Shown: positions 8,693-17,247 of the stretch, piece after piece | Layout of the letters: every line of letters begins with the position of its first letter | How positions within the stretch are numbered: the stretch's first letter is position 1 | Assembly: GCA_964507445.1 (NCBI GenBank) | Contig: CAZDQF010000006.1 | Coordinates: 1 to 64,000, forward strand | Source of the DNA: GCA-2683135 sp964507445 | Lineage (GTDB): Bacteria; Planctomycetota; GCA-002687715 | Direction: 5' to 3' | DNA length: 64,000 nucleotides | Notes under the pieces: generated by a model | Databases searched by the model: none | Told to the model about the DNA's origin: nothing | The model's input: the letters and a program-made list of their open reading frames with translations, nothing else | Program-made: the position numbers and the translations under genes

Positions 8693-9982
8693 TCAGGTGG
8701 TCACCCTCCCTCGCTCCGAACGGAAGCGATCCTGCTCGACGACGCGCAAGGCAGGTTGCGTACGATCCCGTTCGACGACCGTACGCGACAGGACCCGACC
8801 GTCCGATCGGGCTGCCACCTTCTCGACGAAATCGAACCAGCCGTCGTAGAGGCCCTCGATTCGTTCGTCCTGCTCGTACAGGTTGGCGACACGCTTGTGA
8901 CGAGCCTTGGGCTTGGGCACGGACAGTTCGCCCTCGACCAGCTGTGCGCGGAGGCGATCCGGTGGTGTCTGAATGGTCACGAAGTGAATACCCTGCGCGC
9001 TCCTCAGCACATCGAGCCCCTCATCCCGGTCATGGGTCTTGGCGCTGCGGTCGAAGGGTCGCAAGAAGTCGTAGTGGAGGATCAGGCGCCGGTAGCGGAG
9101 CGTCTTGTCCTTCCTGAGCTTGGTGGCGTCCAGAGAGGCGATTCCCTTGAGGCTCTCCACACCAAGTTGCTCTGCGAGCTCAGGGTGTTCGCCAGCAACA
9201 AACTCCTCGATCAGCGACGACTTGCCGGACGATGTCGGCCCGGCGACGACAATCAACTCGTCTACGATCCGCTTCCGTGCGACCACCAGGAACCGGCCCT
9301 TGAACCCCGAATCGACGAACTCGATGCGCGCGAACGCATTGCGTTGATGACCGAGCAGGTTCTCGACCGCGGCGCGAGTCATGAAGAACTTCTGCTGGCC
9401 GCTCTTGCCGGAGGTCTCTCCTCTACCGACGAGCATCACCGGGGAACGCCCGAGGACGTAGCCAGTCAACGCCGACAATCCGAACTTCTTTCGGTCATGC
9501 CGACCGATGGTCGCGATCTCGAGGACCTACGTCTCCCCTGCGATCGCGACCAGCTTGTCCAACACGGCGATCGGATCGCGCATGTGCTGCAGGACGTTCA
9601 GGCACAGAACGACATCGAATTGCTCTTCCCCCAGGTCCCGCTCGACGTCACCACCACGGTACTCGACCTCCAGACCCTTGATCTGAGCCAGGACTTGGGC
9701 GTTCCGGCGGCGCTGCGAGTCGATCTCTCATCCAACCACACGACCTGCGTTCCGCTCGCGTGCAGCCAGGCAGAAGTAGCCGAGATAGCTGCCCACATCC
9801 AGGACGGATCGGCCTTCGAGATCGTCCCCGAACGCGATCTGAAGAGTGTCCTCTCGTTCCTCTCCCGGCGTGGCGCGGCCGTAGGGCAATCGGATCTTCT
9901 GATAGCGAAGATCCTTGTCGGCGAGGAATCGCTCGACCCGTTCGCGGGTCCAGTGGACAGGCATCTCAGCACGGTCAGGCAT
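8693..9982 (-). pseudogene. Methyltransferase/P-loop fusion with two in-frame stops
   Basis: A single frame of 430 codons runs from ATG 9982 to TGA 8693 but is cut by TGA at codon 85 (9728-9730) and TAG at codon 152 (9527-9529). Coding character continues on both sides. Codons 59-70 read SVLDVGSYLGYF, motif I of class I SAM methyltransferases. Between the stops EYRGGDV and EEQFDVVLCLNVLQHMRDP match the later methyltransferase strands. After the second stop comes VVAGPTSSGKSSLIEEF, a Walker A P-loop at about codons 246-256, followed by a kinase-like domain. The TAG needs one base change from TAC (Tyr, as in ETYVLEIAT). The gene therefore encoded a methyltransferase fused to a nucleotide-binding kinase-like domain and is now broken, or the assembly has errors. 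A long open frame on the opposite strand here is judged spurious. Confidence 0.75.
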
Positions 9983-10185
9983 GGTCGGGAGTGTACCAAC
10001 TCACTGACACGCACGCCGGTCCGGAGACCGCGAGACGACACAGTGGGATGTGGTCCTGAACCACGCTCTCGGCAGCCATCACCAGGACCAGGCCCACGTG
10101 TACGTGACCGCGCCCGACGAAGTGGGTCGCATCAGGCCGTCTTGAGTCACCTCGCCCGGGCCGTTCAGACACCCGTAACGGGGAC

Positions 10186-10632
10186 CTACTTCGCGAGAGG
10201 CACGCCAGCGTTACGAAGGACACGGTTGAAGACGGCCCGCGGCGATTTCGCGATCGTCCGCCGAACCGGCTGCCCTTCCCCCTCGTACGTGCGGACCCAG
10301 AAGCACTCGAAGCAGATCACGTGCTCGACGGTTCCTTCAGCTCCTGTGATACGCACTCCATGTCGAGGGATGAAACACTTCGCTCCGTTACGTGGCCCGT
10401 CGGCGATGCCCTCGACCAACGCGTCGAGCACCTCCCCCTTCGATGAGCTGTCCAGGGTGACCTCCCCGAGGACGGGGTATCCGTGGAACGTCGTCCCGGA
10501 GCTTCCAGCCGCAGCTTTTCTGGGCTGGATGGACAAGAGAATCACCTGATCGTTCGAGCCCGGGTTCGAAGCACAAGATCCCGGACACATCAGAGCGACA
10601 ACGGAGACGAGCAACAGACGGCCCCAAGCCAT
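10186..10632 (-). CDS. Small secreted or lipoprotein of unknown function
   Basis: The 148-residue product starts at ATG 10632, 7 nt after GAGGAGG. The N-terminus (RLLLVSVVALMCPGSCAS) is a signal peptide with two cysteines near the cleavage point, so it may be a lipoprotein, although neither Cys has an ideal lipobox. The conserved-looking core is GAKCFIPRHGVRI followed by EHVICFECFWVR, with a CxxC pair (FECF-type spacing C-F-E-C) and an extra Cys-Phe-x-Pro-Arg-His-Gly motif. These could bind metal or form a disulfide. I do not recognise the family with confidence. It stands alone between the broken methyltransferase gene and a propeller gene. Confidence 0.7.
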   Translation of the reverse strand: MAWGRLLLVSVVALMCPGSCASNPGSNDQVILLSIQPRKAAAGSSGTTFHGYPVLGEVTLDSSSKGEVLDALVEGIADGPRNGAKCFIPRHGVRITGAEGTVEHVICFECFWVRTYEGEGQPVRRTIAKSPRAVFNRVLRNAGVPLAK

Positions 10633-10934
10633 GGCCGATCCTCCTCACGAGTCAGGCACCCCCAACAGGGCTTGTGACCTCCGCCATTCGGAAGACCGCT
10701 GGTCCAGTCCGCGGAGCACCTGATCAACCAACAATATGGCAGAGAACCGCGGCCCGCGCGCCCCCAAACGAACGCGATGCCCTCCGCCGCAACGGCACGG
10801 CCAGACCGGAGAATCCGAGCACCATCGATCCCGAGGTCTCCGTCTGCTGCGTCAGCGAGGATCGCAGTGGCCGGCGCGTGCCCATGAACCGGGGTCGGAT
10901 CCGGTCCATGGGCGGGGCGGGCGTTGACTGAGAG
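10633..10934. other. Intergenic region, nothing recognised
   Basis: About 300 bp between the start of the small secreted gene and the end of the next propeller gene. A short minus-strand frame exists but shows no family motif, ribosome binding site or convincing codon pattern. The promoter of the 10632 gene should lie here; no clear boxes were found. Confidence 0.4.
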
Positions 10935-12464
10935 TCAGCGGGCGTTGCCCACCACCAGGACCGGATAAGAGAGCGGCGTCGGGAGCGCGATGGACGTGGT
11001 CGCGGCGCCCAACGGGTCCGTGCTCAGCCCATTGACCGTCGTAGCGGAACTCAGGAGATACCCTCGGCCGAGGGTGGCGGACGCCACACCGACAAACCCC
11101 GGAGCGATGGCCGGACTCAGGGTGGCTGAGAAGGTCCCGGTGCTCACGTCCATGACCATGACGGCGTGGGCGGCGCCGGCGAGGGCCTGATTGAAGAGGT
11201 ACCACTCGCTACCCTGCGGAGACAACTCCAGGTGCACCGGGCGGGTCAGGGGTGTCACCCGTTGGTTCCGCACGACGAGCGACGTGGGGTCGATCTCCGT
11301 GATGGACCCGAAGGCGTTGCTCGGGGGACCGGTGCCGGAGGGCGTGGCGATGTACAGGGCCGGCGTCGTGCTGCCGGGGCCGTAGGCGAGATCCGTGGAG
11401 CCAGGAGTCCCCGGAATGAACACCGGGGGGCCAACGACCCCGTGGTTTGTCGTGTCGATGACCGTCAGGCCGCTGCCGTTGTACTGGTTCGAGAGGACAT
11501 AGAGGAGTGGGCCGACGAGGCACCAGTCGGCGAAGTAGCCGAAGCCCTGAGGGAACGGGATGGTGAACGACCCGACGAGGCTGCCGGTGGCGTAGTCCAC
11601 CACCCAGACCTTGTCGTTGTTTCGCACGTAGGCGATGGAGGTCCCTGGCAGCACCAGGACGTCGGCGGTGCCGAGACCAGGTGGCGCCGGCAGGCTCGTG
11701 GCGTTGAGCTGCACGCCGCTCGGCAGGGCGACATGGGTGAGGGACGCGAACGGCAGGGGGTTGAGGGTGAACGGGTCCAACGACACGTCGAACAGCAGCA
11801 GGCCGGTGCCCGGGGCATCGACCTCGTAGGCGCGCGGCCCGTTGACCCACGCCCACGGGATGGTGGAAACGACGGCGTCCGTCCGTTCGTCCACGCAGGT
11901 GATGACCCCGGGGCTGTGGGACACCGTGACCAGCCCCGCCCCCGGGGCGTAGGCCATACCGTCGGAGAAGCCGCCGAGGGGCTGCACCAACCGCGCCTGA
12001 TCGGTCACGGCGTCGATGAACAACAGGTTGTTGTTGGACGCCAACCACACGCCCGGCGCGCGCGGCTGGGCCCTGACGCCGTTGCTCAGGAGGATGGTGG
12101 AAGCGGTGAACGCCGCCGACTGAAGGAAGTAGTCGGTCCCGGCGACGCCAGGCACGGGCGGGAGGATGCCGGAGAACACCGACGCGCCGGAGCCGTCGTA
12201 GGTGACGGGCGTCAACACCGCGTTGTTGAGCGCACCGAGACAGACGAAGCCGTAGGGAGTCGCCGTCGGAACACCGGTCACGGAAACCCCGAAGAGGCCC
12301 GGAGCCCCAGGCGGGGCTCCTGCGGTGGTGACGGCGAACGGATCACCCAAGCGACCGCCGGACACGGTCATGGTGAGCCCGCTTCCGGGGCAGGGGACGA
12401 GTTGAGCTGGAACCGTCGCGGGCAGGACCAGGCACCAGCAAAGGGCCAGGATGCGACGTGTCAT
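10935..12464 (-). CDS. Secreted YVTN-like beta-propeller protein
   Basis: The 509-residue product starts at ATG 12464 with AAGGAG 9 nt upstream. A signal peptide (RRILALCWCLVLPATVPAQ) is followed by the shared beta module at about residues 22-135 (motif LPPVPGVAGTDYFLQSA). Propeller blades of YVTN type follow: GVWLASNNNLLFIDAVTDQ, SPGVITCVDERTDAVVSTI, LTVIDTTNHGVVGPP and AVMVMDVSTGTFSATL. The blades carry no catalytic residues. Architecture, module first and propeller second, matches the protein at 220-1785, so the two are probably paralogues. The likely location is outside the cytoplasm; the role is unknown. Confidence 0.75.
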   Translation of the reverse strand: MTRRILALCWCLVLPATVPAQLVPCPGSGLTMTVSGGRLGDPFAVTTAGAPPGAPGLFGVSVTGVPTATPYGFVCLGALNNAVLTPVTYDGSGASVFSGILPPVPGVAGTDYFLQSAAFTASTILLSNGVRAQPRAPGVWLASNNNLLFIDAVTDQARLVQPLGGFSDGMAYAPGAGLVTVSHSPGVITCVDERTDAVVSTIPWAWVNGPRAYEVDAPGTGLLLFDVSLDPFTLNPLPFASLTHVALPSGVQLNATSLPAPPGLGTADVLVLPGTSIAYVRNNDKVWVVDYATGSLVGSFTIPFPQGFGYFADWCLVGPLLYVLSNQYNGSGLTVIDTTNHGVVGPPVFIPGTPGSTDLAYGPGSTTPALYIATPSGTGPPSNAFGSITEIDPTSLVVRNQRVTPLTRPVHLELSPQGSEWYLFNQALAGAAHAVMVMDVSTGTFSATLSPAIAPGFVGVASATLGRGYLLSSATTVNGLSTDPLGAATTSIALPTPLSYPVLVVGNAR

Positions 12465-12751
12465 GAGTCATTTCTCCTTGGACTGCACCGTAGCAATTCG
12501 CACATCGGCTTTGGAAGACGACCTGAGACGGCCCCACTTGACCGAGCCCAAAGGACACGATCAACGGCGGGCCTGCGTCGCCAATTCTGGCAGCAATCGG
12601 GCAACGCGCGGGCAGGCTATAGGACGGTAACGACCGACGGCGTTGCCCTGGTGAGACAACGTAGCCGTGAACGAAGACGCCTCTTCGTGGTAGCAAGCGT
12701 CACCAAACGAGGGATCATCTGGACTTCCGCGGACCACGGGAGTGCTGACGT
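12465..12751. other. Intergenic region with possible integrase-tail relic
   Basis: No intact gene is seen. A 20-nt stretch starting at 12585 matches the C-terminal coding part of the integrase relic near 17041 with one mismatch, in a frame giving NSGSNRATR compared with EPGSNLATG. This may be a trace of a second integrase but is too short to call. Confidence 0.3.
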
Positions 12752-12955
12752 CTAAGCACGTGCGACTCGTTCGAAGATCAGCTCGTAATACGCTGGGCCG
12801 CGGTTTCCCCCACGGGACGGCGCAGCAACGGTCACAAGCCTCCACCCCTCGGCGGCCCTGTCGCGAATGATGACTCGATAGTCTTCTGCTGGACGCTTGC
12901 TGAATACGCCTACGGGTTCAACACGAACAAAGTCGTACTCGTAATTCTGGGCCAT
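12752..12955 (-). CDS. DUF4177-like small protein
   Basis: The 67-residue product (YEYDFVRVEPVGVFSKR, then GWRLVTVAAPSRGG, then YYELIFERV) has the order expected of DUF4177: an N-terminal strand with Y-E-Y, a helix with AEGWRLV and a C-terminal strand with E-L-I-F-E-R. DUF4177 proteins are usually 60-80 residues, so it appears complete. The start is supported by AGAGGT 7 nt upstream of ATG 12955. Its biochemical role is not known. It is probably cytosolic, since no signal peptide or membrane segment is seen. Confidence 0.75.
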   Translation of the reverse strand: MAQNYEYDFVRVEPVGVFSKRPAEDYRVIIRDRAAEGWRLVTVAAPSRGGNRGPAYYELIFERVARA

Positions 12956-13028
12956 TGGATCTACCTCTTTGCAACCCCGATCGATGGAGTCTGCCTTTAC
13001 GGTTGCGCCTGCTGCGTAACGAACGGCT

Positions 13029-13193
13029 TCACCGTGCGGCGGCGGACGTCAGCGCTGGGGCGCAGGACCGATCGACGAAGGCCTGCCAGGCTTCGTCCTC
13101 GCCGCGGCGAAGCTGCCCCAGCACCGTGGTGGTGGTGAACCACTCGGTGTCCTTGGGGGCGGAGTCGGGAGGTGTGGGTTCGTCGAGGGCCAT
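13029..13193 (-). pseudogene. Truncated ECF sigma factor (N-terminal fragment)
   Basis: A 54-codon frame starts at ATG 13193 and ends at TGA 13029. Its product contains TTTTVLGQLRRGEDEAWQAF then VDRSCAPAL, which resembles the beginning of sigma-70 region 2 in planctomycete-type ECF sigma factors. An intact ECF factor is about 180-200 residues; regions 2.2-4 are absent here and no continuation is found downstream in any frame. It is best read as a gene remnant, too small for function as a sigma factor. Confidence 0.55.
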
Positions 13194-13247
13194 GGTGGTC
13201 TGCGGATGTTACACCCCGTGGACCGAACCGGGCTCGTGGATCCCGCG

Positions 13248-13286
13248 GGATCGCAGCCGGCGCTCGGTGGCGGCCGGCTGCGATCC
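13248..13286 (-). terminator. Strong hairpin terminator after the subtilase gene
   Basis: A perfect 14-bp inverted repeat (13248-13261 with 13273-13286, 11-nt loop) begins 10 bp past the stop codon of the reverse-strand subtilase gene. There is no T tract, but the stem is long and GC-rich. Confidence 0.6.
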
Positions 13287-13296
13287 GATCCGGGCG

Positions 13297-16200
13297 TCAG
13301 TAGGAGACCAGCCCGCCGGGTCCACCGCGTAGGGCGCGGTAGTTGAACGACGGGGTCGCCGACAGCGAGGAAGGTTGCCCCGGGTTCATGATGACCAGGT
13401 CCGGAGTGCCGTCATCGGTCAGGTCCGCCGACAGGAGGGCGGCGCCGAACAACTCCCCGGCTCGCCGCCATGCATCGACGTGGTGGCTGGGTCCGGATCG
13501 GGTTTCCCACGGGTCGACGACGATGACAAAGCCGGAGTCGGTGCCCCCGGGACCGGGACCGAAGGCGTCTTCTCCGGGTGCGCCGATGGCGACCTCCGGC
13601 CTGCCGTCGGCGTCGAAGTCACCGACGGCGAGGGAAGACCCCACGTGGTCGAAGGGCTCTGGTGAACCGATGAGGCGTTCGCCGGGGAGAACCGACGCCT
13701 GACGGAGGAAGCGCATGGAGCCATCGGCGGGCCAGATCCGGGCAACAACGCCGGCGCCGGTTCGGATGGTGCCGCTGCCGAACCGTTGCACCCCCGCGCC
13801 GGGAGCGCCGGCGAGGATCGCCCTGCCCGGGAGGCTGGGATGCTTGACGGTGGCGAGGCACTCGCCAAGGCGAGCCCCCGCGGTCAATTGAGGCGCGAAC
13901 GCGGTGGGGTTCATCGCCAGGCTCGACGTCCCGTGAGCGAAGCGCAGCACCCGTCCGGCGTCCGCCCGGACCACGGAAGTGCCGGGGCTGGTCCCGCTGA
14001 AAAAATCGAAACCGGGTGCCCCCACCAGGACGTCCGCGTTACCGCCCGGGGTCAGCCTGGTGATGTGCACGGACCGGCCCATGAGGTCGTCGGCGGCGCC
14101 GTCCGGGGCGAAGCGGAAGTAGCGACCGGAGGCGCTCGTGAGACCGCTCCCGGTACCTCGGATCACCTGCAGGACACCGGCGTGGGGGATCCTCCCCTGG
14201 CCTTCCCCGGGCGCTCCGATGACGAGGTCGTCGACCCAGTCGTTGTTGACGCGGCCGGCGTCGACGGCGTAGCCGAAGAGGTCTCCGGTCTCGGCCACAC
14301 CGGGGATGTCCACCACGGTGGCGGCGGCAGGGAACCGGGCGGTCACGCTCGCCTGGCACAGGATGCTCGGTCGGCGTGCCGACCCCAGCCCGTCAGGACC
14401 GCCGTAAACCACGTAGACCCTCCCGTCGTTGATGGCTCCTCCGAACCGGAAGTCCTTGCCCGGTGCTCCGATGACGAGGTCGTCCCTGCCGTCCCCGTCG
14501 AGGTCGCCAGCGGTCAGCGAGAACCCGAACCAGTCGTTCTCCGTCGCCTGATCGAGCTCAACGCCGGTTCCGGTCGGCAGGTTGATCTGCAGGTGGCCGA
14601 AGAAAACCAGGTCCGAGGTGCTGCCCAGGTTGAGCTGATCGAACCCCCGATCGAGCGCCTGCGGAGAGGACGACCCGGCTCGGGAGGTGTAGACCCGGAC
14701 CTCGCCGGCCCCGGATTTCCCGTCGACCGTGGCCCACGGGTTGCCCATGGCGACGTCGGCGATGCCGTCGCCGTTGAAGTCGCCGCTGGCGACCGAGGTG
14801 CGTTTCAACTCCTGGACGGCGCGTCGGAGATTGGGCATGGGGCCGATGTGCCGGTTGTCCATCCGACGGGTCAGGCCCGTTTGCACCATGATGGCGCGCA
14901 TGCTCCAGGAATCGAGGACGGCGCGGTCCTGTTTCTTGAGCCAGCCCTGAAGCTCCGCGGCGGCTCCCGCCACCATGGGCGTGGCGGACGACGTGCCCCC
15001 GAACGTGCGAGTGTAGCGTTCGTTGGACCAGGGTCCCGATGACGGATGGTTGCCGTAACCGGTGGTGGTGACGTTGCTACCCCAGGCGGAGACGTCAACG
15101 CGCTCGCCGAAGTTGCTGAAGCAGCTCGGGATCCCGTTCATCCCGTTGAACGCGCCGACGATGATGGCGCCGGAATCCCGCACGGCTCGATCATACCGTC
15201 CCCTGTAGACGGGATGATCCAGGTTCATCTCGCCGTTGCCCGCGGCCTCCACCACGACGATGCCGTTGGCCGTGGCGGTGGCCACCGCGTCGAACACCGC
15301 CTGCAGGTGTTCCATTGGGACACACCGGAACTGTGATGAACTGCAGATCGCGGACGTGCCTTGTGAGGGTCCCCTGACTTGCAGCTCGATGATCAGCACG
15401 TCCCCCGCACTCATACGCGCGGCGGCGCGGTGGATGGCGCGAGCGCTGCGGTCGCGACGCCTGAGGAACCCGCCCCGCGCGCAACTGAAGCCGAGCCCGA
15501 CGTTCGGACTGATGCCCGTGACGCCGAAGCCGTTGTCCTGCGCCGCTATCATTCCCAGCACCGCGGTGCCGTGCTCCCGCAAACCGCGGGTGCTGACGGT
15601 CCCGCCCACGACCGCGAAGGGGGGCAGGTCTTCGTGGGAGTAGAACCCATACTCCACATCCCACACCCTGACGCCGGCGCCGTTGACTCCGAACTCCTCC
15701 ATGTAGAGGTCGTCGATGCCGCCGGGGGCGGCGTTGCGGTAGCCTTGCTCGGGGGACAGGTCATCGGTGATGGGCGCCGTCCCCGCCGAGGCCACGTCGG
15801 CGAGCGGACTGGGACAGGCTTCCTCCACCACGGGGATCTCGTTGAGCATCTCGAGCGCGAAGCGCAAGGACTGGTCGTCGAGCCACCACGGCAGGGTCAG
15901 GTTGAAGTAGAGCCCCAGGTCTGCCAGCTCCCTGCCGGTGCGTCGCTGCCCGTTTGTGCGCATGGCCCGCAGCGACTGCTCGTCGTCATCGAACAGGACC
16001 GTGGCCTTGGCGCCGAACATGTCGAGCCACATGGAGAGCGCGTCAAGACCGTCCTGTATCTTGCCGGCGTCGAGGCCGAGCCGTTGGCGCCGGTACAGCG
16101 CCTCGTCGTCCAGCAGGCCCCACTGCACCTGTAGCTTGCCATTGGCCAGCCGCACCGCCGTGCCTTCGTGGAGCTTGAGGATCCAGTCGAAGCGATCGCA

Positions 16201-16452
16201 ATGGTCGCCGAACCCGTCGAATGGAATCGGGTCCATCAGCGTCCGGGGGAATAGTTGCTGCGGCGGGATCGTCTGCTGTGGCGCGTTGTTGGCGCCCGGA
16301 GGATCGACGAATGATCCGATACCACCTGGTTGCAGCACCTGCCCGTGAGCCGCGGCCAACGAGAGCGCGGTCAAGACCAGCGCAAGTCCGGCGCCGCGCG
16401 AGCGCCCGGCCGGACGAAAGAAGACGAATGGGTTGACGATTCTGTATCGCAT
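13297..16452 (-). CDS. Secreted subtilisin-like protease with FG-GAP repeats
   Basis: The 1051-residue product starts at ATG 16452 with GGAGGT close upstream. A twin-Arg-rich signal segment (GAGLALVLTALSLAAAHGQ) precedes a long propeptide-like region. The peptidase S8 domain spans about residues 255-510 with a complete catalytic set: Asp265 (VRVWDVEYGF), His294 (REHGTAVLG), oxyanion Asn406 (EAAGNGE) and Ser488 (GGTSSATPMVAG). From about residue 560 to the end are FG-GAP units with calcium-loop motifs (SGDFNGDGIADVAMGNP, AGDLDGDGRDDLVIGAP, VGDFDADGRPEVAIGAP). It is probably an exported protease tethered or oriented by an integrin-like propeller. A clear hairpin terminator follows, so it is likely monocistronic. 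Confidence 0.88.
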   Translation of the reverse strand: MRYRIVNPFVFFRPAGRSRGAGLALVLTALSLAAAHGQVLQPGGIGSFVDPPGANNAPQQTIPPQQLFPRTLMDPIPFDGFGDHCDRFDWILKLHEGTAVRLANGKLQVQWGLLDDEALYRRQRLGLDAGKIQDGLDALSMWLDMFGAKATVLFDDDEQSLRAMRTNGQRRTGRELADLGLYFNLTLPWWLDDQSLRFALEMLNEIPVVEEACPSPLADVASAGTAPITDDLSPEQGYRNAAPGGIDDLYMEEFGVNGAGVRVWDVEYGFYSHEDLPPFAVVGGTVSTRGLREHGTAVLGMIAAQDNGFGVTGISPNVGLGFSCARGGFLRRRDRSARAIHRAAARMSAGDVLIIELQVRGPSQGTSAICSSSQFRCVPMEHLQAVFDAVATATANGIVVVEAAGNGEMNLDHPVYRGRYDRAVRDSGAIIVGAFNGMNGIPSCFSNFGERVDVSAWGSNVTTTGYGNHPSSGPWSNERYTRTFGGTSSATPMVAGAAAELQGWLKKQDRAVLDSWSMRAIMVQTGLTRRMDNRHIGPMPNLRRAVQELKRTSVASGDFNGDGIADVAMGNPWATVDGKSGAGEVRVYTSRAGSSSPQALDRGFDQLNLGSTSDLVFFGHLQINLPTGTGVELDQATENDWFGFSLTAGDLDGDGRDDLVIGAPGKDFRFGGAINDGRVYVVYGGPDGLGSARRPSILCQASVTARFPAAATVVDIPGVAETGDLFGYAVDAGRVNNDWVDDLVIGAPGEGQGRIPHAGVLQVIRGTGSGLTSASGRYFRFAPDGAADDLMGRSVHITRLTPGGNADVLVGAPGFDFFSGTSPGTSVVRADAGRVLRFAHGTSSLAMNPTAFAPQLTAGARLGECLATVKHPSLPGRAILAGAPGAGVQRFGSGTIRTGAGVVARIWPADGSMRFLRQASVLPGERLIGSPEPFDHVGSSLAVGDFDADGRPEVAIGAPGEDAFGPGPGGTDSGFVIVVDPWETRSGPSHHVDAWRRAGELFGAALLSADLTDDGTPDLVIMNPGQPSSLSATPSFNYRALRGGPGGLVSY

Positions 16453-16679
16453 GGCGACCTCCGTTGATGATGGTTCTTGGAGGACTTGTGCGTCGGCTCC
16501 GGGTTTTTACCGATAATCGCCGAGGAGGTCGCTTCAGCCCTGTCCTTCGTATTCCACCCGCAGCTGCAGGCGTTCGAGGTCCCGGTGCTTGGCGACGAGG
16601 CCGACTTCGGCGAGAGAAGAACCGCGAGGGCGAGTGGGTGCACCTCGGGGGCTGGATGGGAGCCGCCGGCAAGCGTCGT

Positions 16680-17131
16680 CGCCCTTTCCCCACAGGCCCT
16701 CTCTTCCGGACCCCAACGGGCGAGCCGTGGGAGCGGTCAGGCAGCGGCGACGCGAGAAACTCGCTCTACAGCATCCTGGAACGCGCACAGATCAACAGAA
16801 TCGGTTCCGCGGAGCGAACGATCGACCTCCACGCCCTGCGCGGTACCGCGGCGACACGGATGCGGCGGCACAAGGTCCCGCTGGAGGTCGTGGCGCGCAT
16901 CCTGGGACACCAGGACGTGTCGATCACGATGCGGCACTACGAGGACCTCCGGCTCGCGGACACGGAGGCCGCTGTCGCCCAGGTCCCTGACCTCGAAGCC
17001 GCTCTCGATGACGCGCAGCAAACCAAGGAGAACGCCGAACCTGGCAGCAATCTGGCAACGGGCGCCGACGACACCCCGCCCAAACGAAAACGGCGTCGTC
17101 CGCAAGTGATGCCGACAACGCCGCTTCCAGA
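16680..17131 (+). pseudogene. Tyrosine recombinase (integrase) C-terminal relic
   Basis: This frame encodes only the C-terminal half of a phage-type tyrosine recombinase. It contains GPLFRTPTGEPW, then LHALRGTAATRM (box II H-x-x-R), then ARILGHQDVSITMRHYEDL with the conserved His and the nucleophilic Tyr. The N-terminal DNA-binding domain and the box I Arg are missing; upstream sequence in the same frame has no integrase character. The open frame reads past its natural end into and beyond the tRNA-Arg gene on the other strand, so it has no proper stop of its own. Abutment on a tRNA 3' end is typical of integrated elements, which suggests a decayed island boundary. Confidence 0.7.
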
Positions 17132-17208
17132 TGGCACGCCCGTAGGGAGTCGAACCCCAAACCTCCTGATCCGTAGTCAGGTGCTCTATCCAGTTGAGCT
17201 ACGGGCGC
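17132..17208 (-). tRNA. tRNA-Arg (anticodon ACG)
   Basis: On the minus strand the sequence folds into a full cloverleaf. The 7-bp acceptor stem is GCGCCCG with CGGGCGT (one G-U pair), and the D arm is GCTC/GAGC. The anticodon stem is CCTGA/TCAGG with loop CTACGGA (anticodon ACG), and the T arm contains TTCGACT. The discriminator G is followed by an encoded CCA (17132-17134). Confidence 0.93.
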
Positions 17209-17247
17209 CGAGTTATGACGGGGATTGTAGCCGTGGGGGGGCGCGGT

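Noticed and set aside
9527..9730. Recoding of TGA or TAG as sense codons to explain the interrupted genes
   Set aside because: TGA and TAG serve as normal stops for many genes here (for example the ATGA overlaps). The interrupted positions would need different amino acids (Arg, Tyr and another), so one recoding rule does not fit.
7874..10549. An 891-codon forward open frame overlapping the FG-GAP gene end and the broken methyltransferase gene
   Set aside because: It has no family motif, starts inside a well-supported gene and runs antisense to clear methyltransferase/P-loop coding. Long antisense frames are common in GC-rich DNA.
12585..12605. Second integrase attachment or tail
   Set aside because: Only about 20 nt match the integrase tail at 17041. 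There is no tRNA sequence next to it and no integrase motif upstream, so it may be chance.
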